From the NCBI GenBank assembly GCA_037045435.1, contig JBAOID010000003.1, positions 186,001-250,000 on the forward strand: DNA of 64,000 nt. Reading direction: 5' to 3'. The stretch comes from CBDUEF01 sp018063485 (GTDB lineage Bacteria; Pseudomonadota; Alphaproteobacteria; Rhodobacterales; Rhodobacteraceae). Shown here in pieces: positions 61,443 to 64,000 of this stretch. The notes beneath the pieces are model-generated. The model searched no databases. It was not told the DNA's origin and worked only from the letters and a program-made list of their open reading frames with translations. How positions within the stretch are numbered: position 1 is the first letter of the stretch; each line of letters begins with the position of its first letter. A program made the position numbers and the translations under genes.

Positions 61443-61463
61443 CCGAAGCGACACTGGCTTCGG
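61443..61463 (-). promoter_or_regulatory. Leader hairpin or operator before the Pcp/PxpABC operon
   Basis: A perfect 7-base inverted repeat, CCGAAGC with GCTTCGG, around a 7-base centre, 18-38 bases before the binding-protein ATG. It may be an operator for the nearby winged-helix protein or a leader structure that affects translation. The rest of the gap (61426-61717) has an A+T-rich stretch near 61590-61640 that probably holds the promoter. Confidence 0.4.
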
Positions 61464-61717
61464 AATGCCATACAGAACTTTGCGCTTCTGTCAGATGCGC
61501 TCAGCCATCAAACCGCCGCAACGGATCAAACCGACACGGATGATCACAACTCCCGGAACGATAGCGCGATGTCGCGCCGGGTGTCTACGCATTTTATCGC
61601 AAAAACGTGAGCGAAATGTCGTTAAATTGTCGGCGTCAAATGATCAGTGCAAAATGCCAGGCGAAACAATGCTCGCTGACTCCCGTATGCGGTGTATTGG
61701 ATGGCGAATGCCGCTTT

Positions 61718-62260
61718 TTACAGCGATGCCGCTGCCCTTGCAGCCTGATCGTAATGGCCGGAAATCACCCGGATCTGGGCCGCGATACGCGACAATGCCT
61801 GCTGATCCAGCCCCATGGCCTCGACCGACCGGACCAGAATCGCTTCGCGGACCTCATGGTATCTCTGGCAGACGCGCGCCCCTGCCTCGGTCGTCACGAT
61901 CAGCTTTTCCTTGCCCTGCTTCTGGCTGGACACCAGTTTCAGGCGCTCAAGCTTTTTGATCGCGTAACTGACCACATGTGTGTCTTCGATGTTGAGGACC
62001 AGACAGATATCGGCCAGCCGCTTGGGTCGCTTGCGGTGATGGACAGTGTGCAGCACCAGAACATCAACCGGCGACATGTCGGAAACGCCTGCCGCTGACA
62101 TGCACCGCACCATCCACCGTTCGAACGCGTGCGAAATCATGATCGCGCCAAACTCGAACTCCGAGAGTGCCGGCATTGCTCCTGCAGCAAGATGGGCCGA
62201 CGAAACAACCGGCCCGCTGAACTCGTCTAGGAAGTCTTCCATCCTCAAATCCCCGGTCAT
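61718..62260 (-). CDS. Winged-helix (MarR-like, COG5631-type) regulator, about 180 aa
   Basis: A MarR-fold DNA-binding protein: MSPVDVLVLHTVHHRKRPKR leads into the helix-turn-helix LADICLVLNIEDTHVVSYAIKKLERLKLV, and the wing KQGKEKLIVTTEAG follows. The long N-terminal helix region is SEFEFGAIMISHAFERWMVR. The start is not certain: ATG at 62260, or ATG at 62242 with GGGGAT about 8 bases upstream. It sits between the aminotransferase gene and the Pcp/PxpABC operon and could regulate either. Confidence 0.88.
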   Translation of the reverse strand: MTGDLRMEDFLDEFSGPVVSSAHLAAGAMPALSEFEFGAIMISHAFERWMVRCMSAAGVSDMSPVDVLVLHTVHHRKRPKRLADICLVLNIEDTHVVSYAIKKLERLKLVSSQKQGKEKLIVTTEAGARVCQRYHEVREAILVRSVEAMGLDQQALSRIAAQIRVISGHYDQAARAAASL

Positions 62261-62414
62261 CAACTACGGCTGAGTAACCAACGGATCAATCATTGTCTAT
62301 CGCGCTGTAGCACCATGATCTTGGTGGTCGCGCGCCCCTCTCGGCAGATTGCTGCGCAATTTCCTGCCGGGCAATGGATGGTCTGGCTTTGAGTCCCCCT
62401 TTGGCTGGCTGCTG

Positions 62415-63743
62415 TCAGTCCAGTTGTGATAGCACGACCTCGAACTTTTCGATCAAGATGTCGGCATGGGCCTGCGTGAAGGTCAGTGGCGGGCGGATCT
62501 TGAGCACATTGGCCATTTTGCCACAGCCCGAGATCAATACCTGGATCTCGCGCAGCCCGTTGATGAGCCGGGTGGCTGTGGTGGCATCCGGCGTCTTGAG
62601 GATGCGGTCCGAGACGATCTCGACACCAAGAAACAGCCCAGCGCCGCGCACATCGCCAATGCAGGCGTGGCGTTCGGCCAGACGTTCGATCCCGACCTTA
62701 AGATAGGCACCGACAACGCGCGCGTTCTCTAGCAAACCTTCGCCCTCGATCACGTCAAGCACCGCAGAGGCGGCTTCGACCGCGACGGGATTGCCGCCAA
62801 AGGTGTTGAAATAGCGGGCCTTGGCCCCGAACTCGGCCAGAACCTCTGGTCTGACAGCAACGCCTGCAACGGGGAAGCCGTTGCCCATCGGCTTGCCCAT
62901 GGTCACGATGTCGGGCACGACACTGTGGCGCTGGAAGCCCCACATCGCCTCGCCCGTGCGGCCGAATCCAGATTGCACCTCGTCAGCGATGTAAAGGCCT
63001 CCTGCTTCGTGGATGGCGGCGACCGCGCCTTGCAGGAAACCGGCCGGCCCGTCAAAGACGCCATCACTGGCAAAAATACCGTCGCATATGAAGAGCGCAG
63101 GCTTGATGCCATGGCGATTGAGGTCGGCGATAGCCGCCCGCACATTTGCGGCAAACTCTGCGCCGACGTCACCGGTGGCGCTGCGATAGGTGTCGGGGGC
63201 GCTTACCGTGCGGACATGGGTGCCCAGATTCACGTTATTGCCCAGCGAGGGCGAGAATTCGGAAACCGCCTGGGTGATGCCGTGGTAAGCTGTCTCGGTA
63301 ACAATGATACCCTTGCCGCCGGTGTGGGACTGGGCGATCCGCACCGCGAGGTCGTTGGCGTCCGAGCCGGTGCAGGTGTACATCAGGTGTCCGATTTCTG
63401 GAGGCATGGTTGCCAACAGACGTTCAGCATACCCCAGGATCGCGCCGTGCAGGTAGCGCGTGTTTGTGGCCAGCACGCCGACCTGACGTTGGATCGCATT
63501 GACGACAGTAGGGTGGCAATGGCCTATCGAGGTGACGTTGTTATAGGCGTCGAGATAGCGCTCGCCCTCGGGGGTGTAGAGCCAGACGCCTTCTCCGCGC
63601 ACGAAATGCAGCGGGCGAGCATACATCAGCCGATAAGCGGGTCCAAGCAGCGCATTGCGTTGTGCGATCATGGTGGTGGTGGCTTCATCAAGATCAGCGG
63701 CGCCCTCGACATAGGCGTTGACCATGGCTGTGTCGGCTTTCAT
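62415..63743 (-). CDS. Class III PLP-dependent aminotransferase / phospholyase-like, 442 aa
   Basis: A PLP enzyme of aminotransferase class III. The cofactor Lys is in VTMGKPMGNGFP, the Asp before it is in YIADEVQSGFGRTG, and SIGHCHPTVVNAI and FNTFGGNPVAVEA are family blocks. It resembles the AGXT2L group (phosphoethanolamine or 5-phosphohydroxylysine phospholyases), where such genes pair with an APH-type kinase, exactly as here (4-base overlap with the kinase gene). The ATG at 63743 is preferred; a longer reading from 63890 overlaps the kinase. A phospholyase acting on an amino alcohol phosphate is the favoured role; simple transamination is the alternative. Confidence 0.89.
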   Translation of the reverse strand: MKADTAMVNAYVEGAADLDEATTTMIAQRNALLGPAYRLMYARPLHFVRGEGVWLYTPEGERYLDAYNNVTSIGHCHPTVVNAIQRQVGVLATNTRYLHGAILGYAERLLATMPPEIGHLMYTCTGSDANDLAVRIAQSHTGGKGIIVTETAYHGITQAVSEFSPSLGNNVNLGTHVRTVSAPDTYRSATGDVGAEFAANVRAAIADLNRHGIKPALFICDGIFASDGVFDGPAGFLQGAVAAIHEAGGLYIADEVQSGFGRTGEAMWGFQRHSVVPDIVTMGKPMGNGFPVAGVAVRPEVLAEFGAKARYFNTFGGNPVAVEAASAVLDVIEGEGLLENARVVGAYLKVGIERLAERHACIGDVRGAGLFLGVEIVSDRILKTPDATTATRLINGLREIQVLISGCGKMANVLKIRPPLTFTQAHADILIEKFEVVLSQLD

Positions 63744-64000
63744 CGCTGGCTCTCCAGTTGGCAGGCGGCAAGCAGTGCCGCAGTTGTGTCTTTGCGCGGC
63801 AGGGAAGCAAAACGCGCCATCCCGATGCGGGCAGGGCCGTTGTTGCGCAAGATATAGTCGGCATTCTGCGGATAGCGTGCTGCACGCCATTCGGTGATGA
63901 TGATCGAAGTCATCAGCCGTGCCACGATCAGATCGCGCAAAAGCTCTACCTCGCGGCGTTCCAGCGGGAGCACAGCGTGGTAGGCACCGACGATGTCGCA
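63740..64000 (-). CDS. APH-type phosphotransferase, C-terminal part (runs off window)
   Basis: Only the last 86 residues are seen. The segment GAYHAVLPLERREVELLRDL followed by IIITEWRAARYPQN is typical of the C-terminal helical part of APH/choline-kinase-fold proteins of the hydroxylysine-kinase kind. The ATP- and substrate-binding parts are outside the window. It overlaps the aminotransferase start by 4 bases, which supports a kinase plus phospholyase pair acting in sequence. Confidence 0.72.
   Translation of the reverse strand, partial: CDIVGAYHAVLPLERREVELLRDLIVARLMTSIIITEWRAARYPQNADYILRNNGPARIGMARFASLPRKDTTAALLAACQLESQR

Noticed and set aside
1..64000. CRISPR array, tRNA or rRNA gene, insertion sequence, prophage
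   Set aside because: No regularly spaced direct repeats, no tRNA-like cloverleaf, no transposase or integrase reading and no phage structural families were seen.

Overview
The window is GC-rich, densely packed bacterial DNA with 4-base stop/start overlaps (ATGA) between many genes. The families present (COG5631-type winged-helix regulator, FCD-type GntR proteins, Pot- and Dpp-type ABC importers, AGXT2L-like aminotransferase with an APH kinase) suggest an alphaproteobacterium, probably a Rhodobacterales/Roseobacter-type marine or soil heterotroph. That placement is an inference from gene content; no rRNA, tRNA, IS element, phage or CRISPR locus was seen.

Layout. (1) 1-1345: the start of an acyl-CoA dehydrogenase gene, then fossils of a LysR regulator and an aldehyde dehydrogenase. 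(2) 1396-5054 (+): SDR, VOC protein and pxpABC set 1. (3) 26088-5149 (-): a long run of same-strand genes. It holds hyuB, hyuA, pxpA2, a biotin carrier protein, a biotin carboxylase, pxpB2, pxpC2, a leaderless binding-protein paralogue (frameshifted) and a GntR regulator with two DNA-binding domains. After a 272-base regulatory gap come a Pot-type ABC importer with two ATPases, two SDRs, an amidase, a polysaccharide-deacetylase-fold hydrolase, a small CxxC protein and a frameshifted CobW-type GTPase. (4) 26357-28131: an AraC regulator and a hot-dog hydratase, convergent. (5) 36444-28473 (-): M20 peptidase, GntR, Dpp-type importer (dppC frameshifted), alpha/beta hydrolase, binding protein. (6) 42906-36726 (-): YtrA-like GntR, creatininase family protein, PanE-like reductase, SDR (frameshifted), M20 dipeptidase, amidase (frameshifted). 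(7) 43087-52344 (+), divergent from (6): Dpp-type importer, M32 carboxypeptidase, RraA-like protein, M24-fold protein. (8) 61425-52627 (-): Dpp-type importer, pyroglutamyl peptidase, pxpB3, pxpC3, pxpA3. (9) 64000-61718 (-): APH-type kinase, class III aminotransferase, winged-helix regulator.

How it fits together. Almost everything imports peptides or amides and opens C-N bonds: amidases, M20, M24, M32, C15 peptidases, a creatininase homologue, hydantoinase/oxoprolinase subunits and three separate PxpABC (5-oxoprolinase) sets. Region 8 reads as a complete pyroglutamyl-peptide route: import, Pcp cleavage to 5-oxoproline, PxpABC opening to glutamate. Region 3 is the most unusual. Its PxpA and PxpB are divergent and are encoded with a biotin carboxylase, a biotin carrier and HyuAB, which suggests a biotin-dependent or alternative lactam-opening system. 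Its regulator is co-translated with a binding-protein paralogue that has no signal peptide.

Five otherwise intact genes each carry one frameshift, all in the same direction (one extra base). This is either recent decay or a systematic sequence error.
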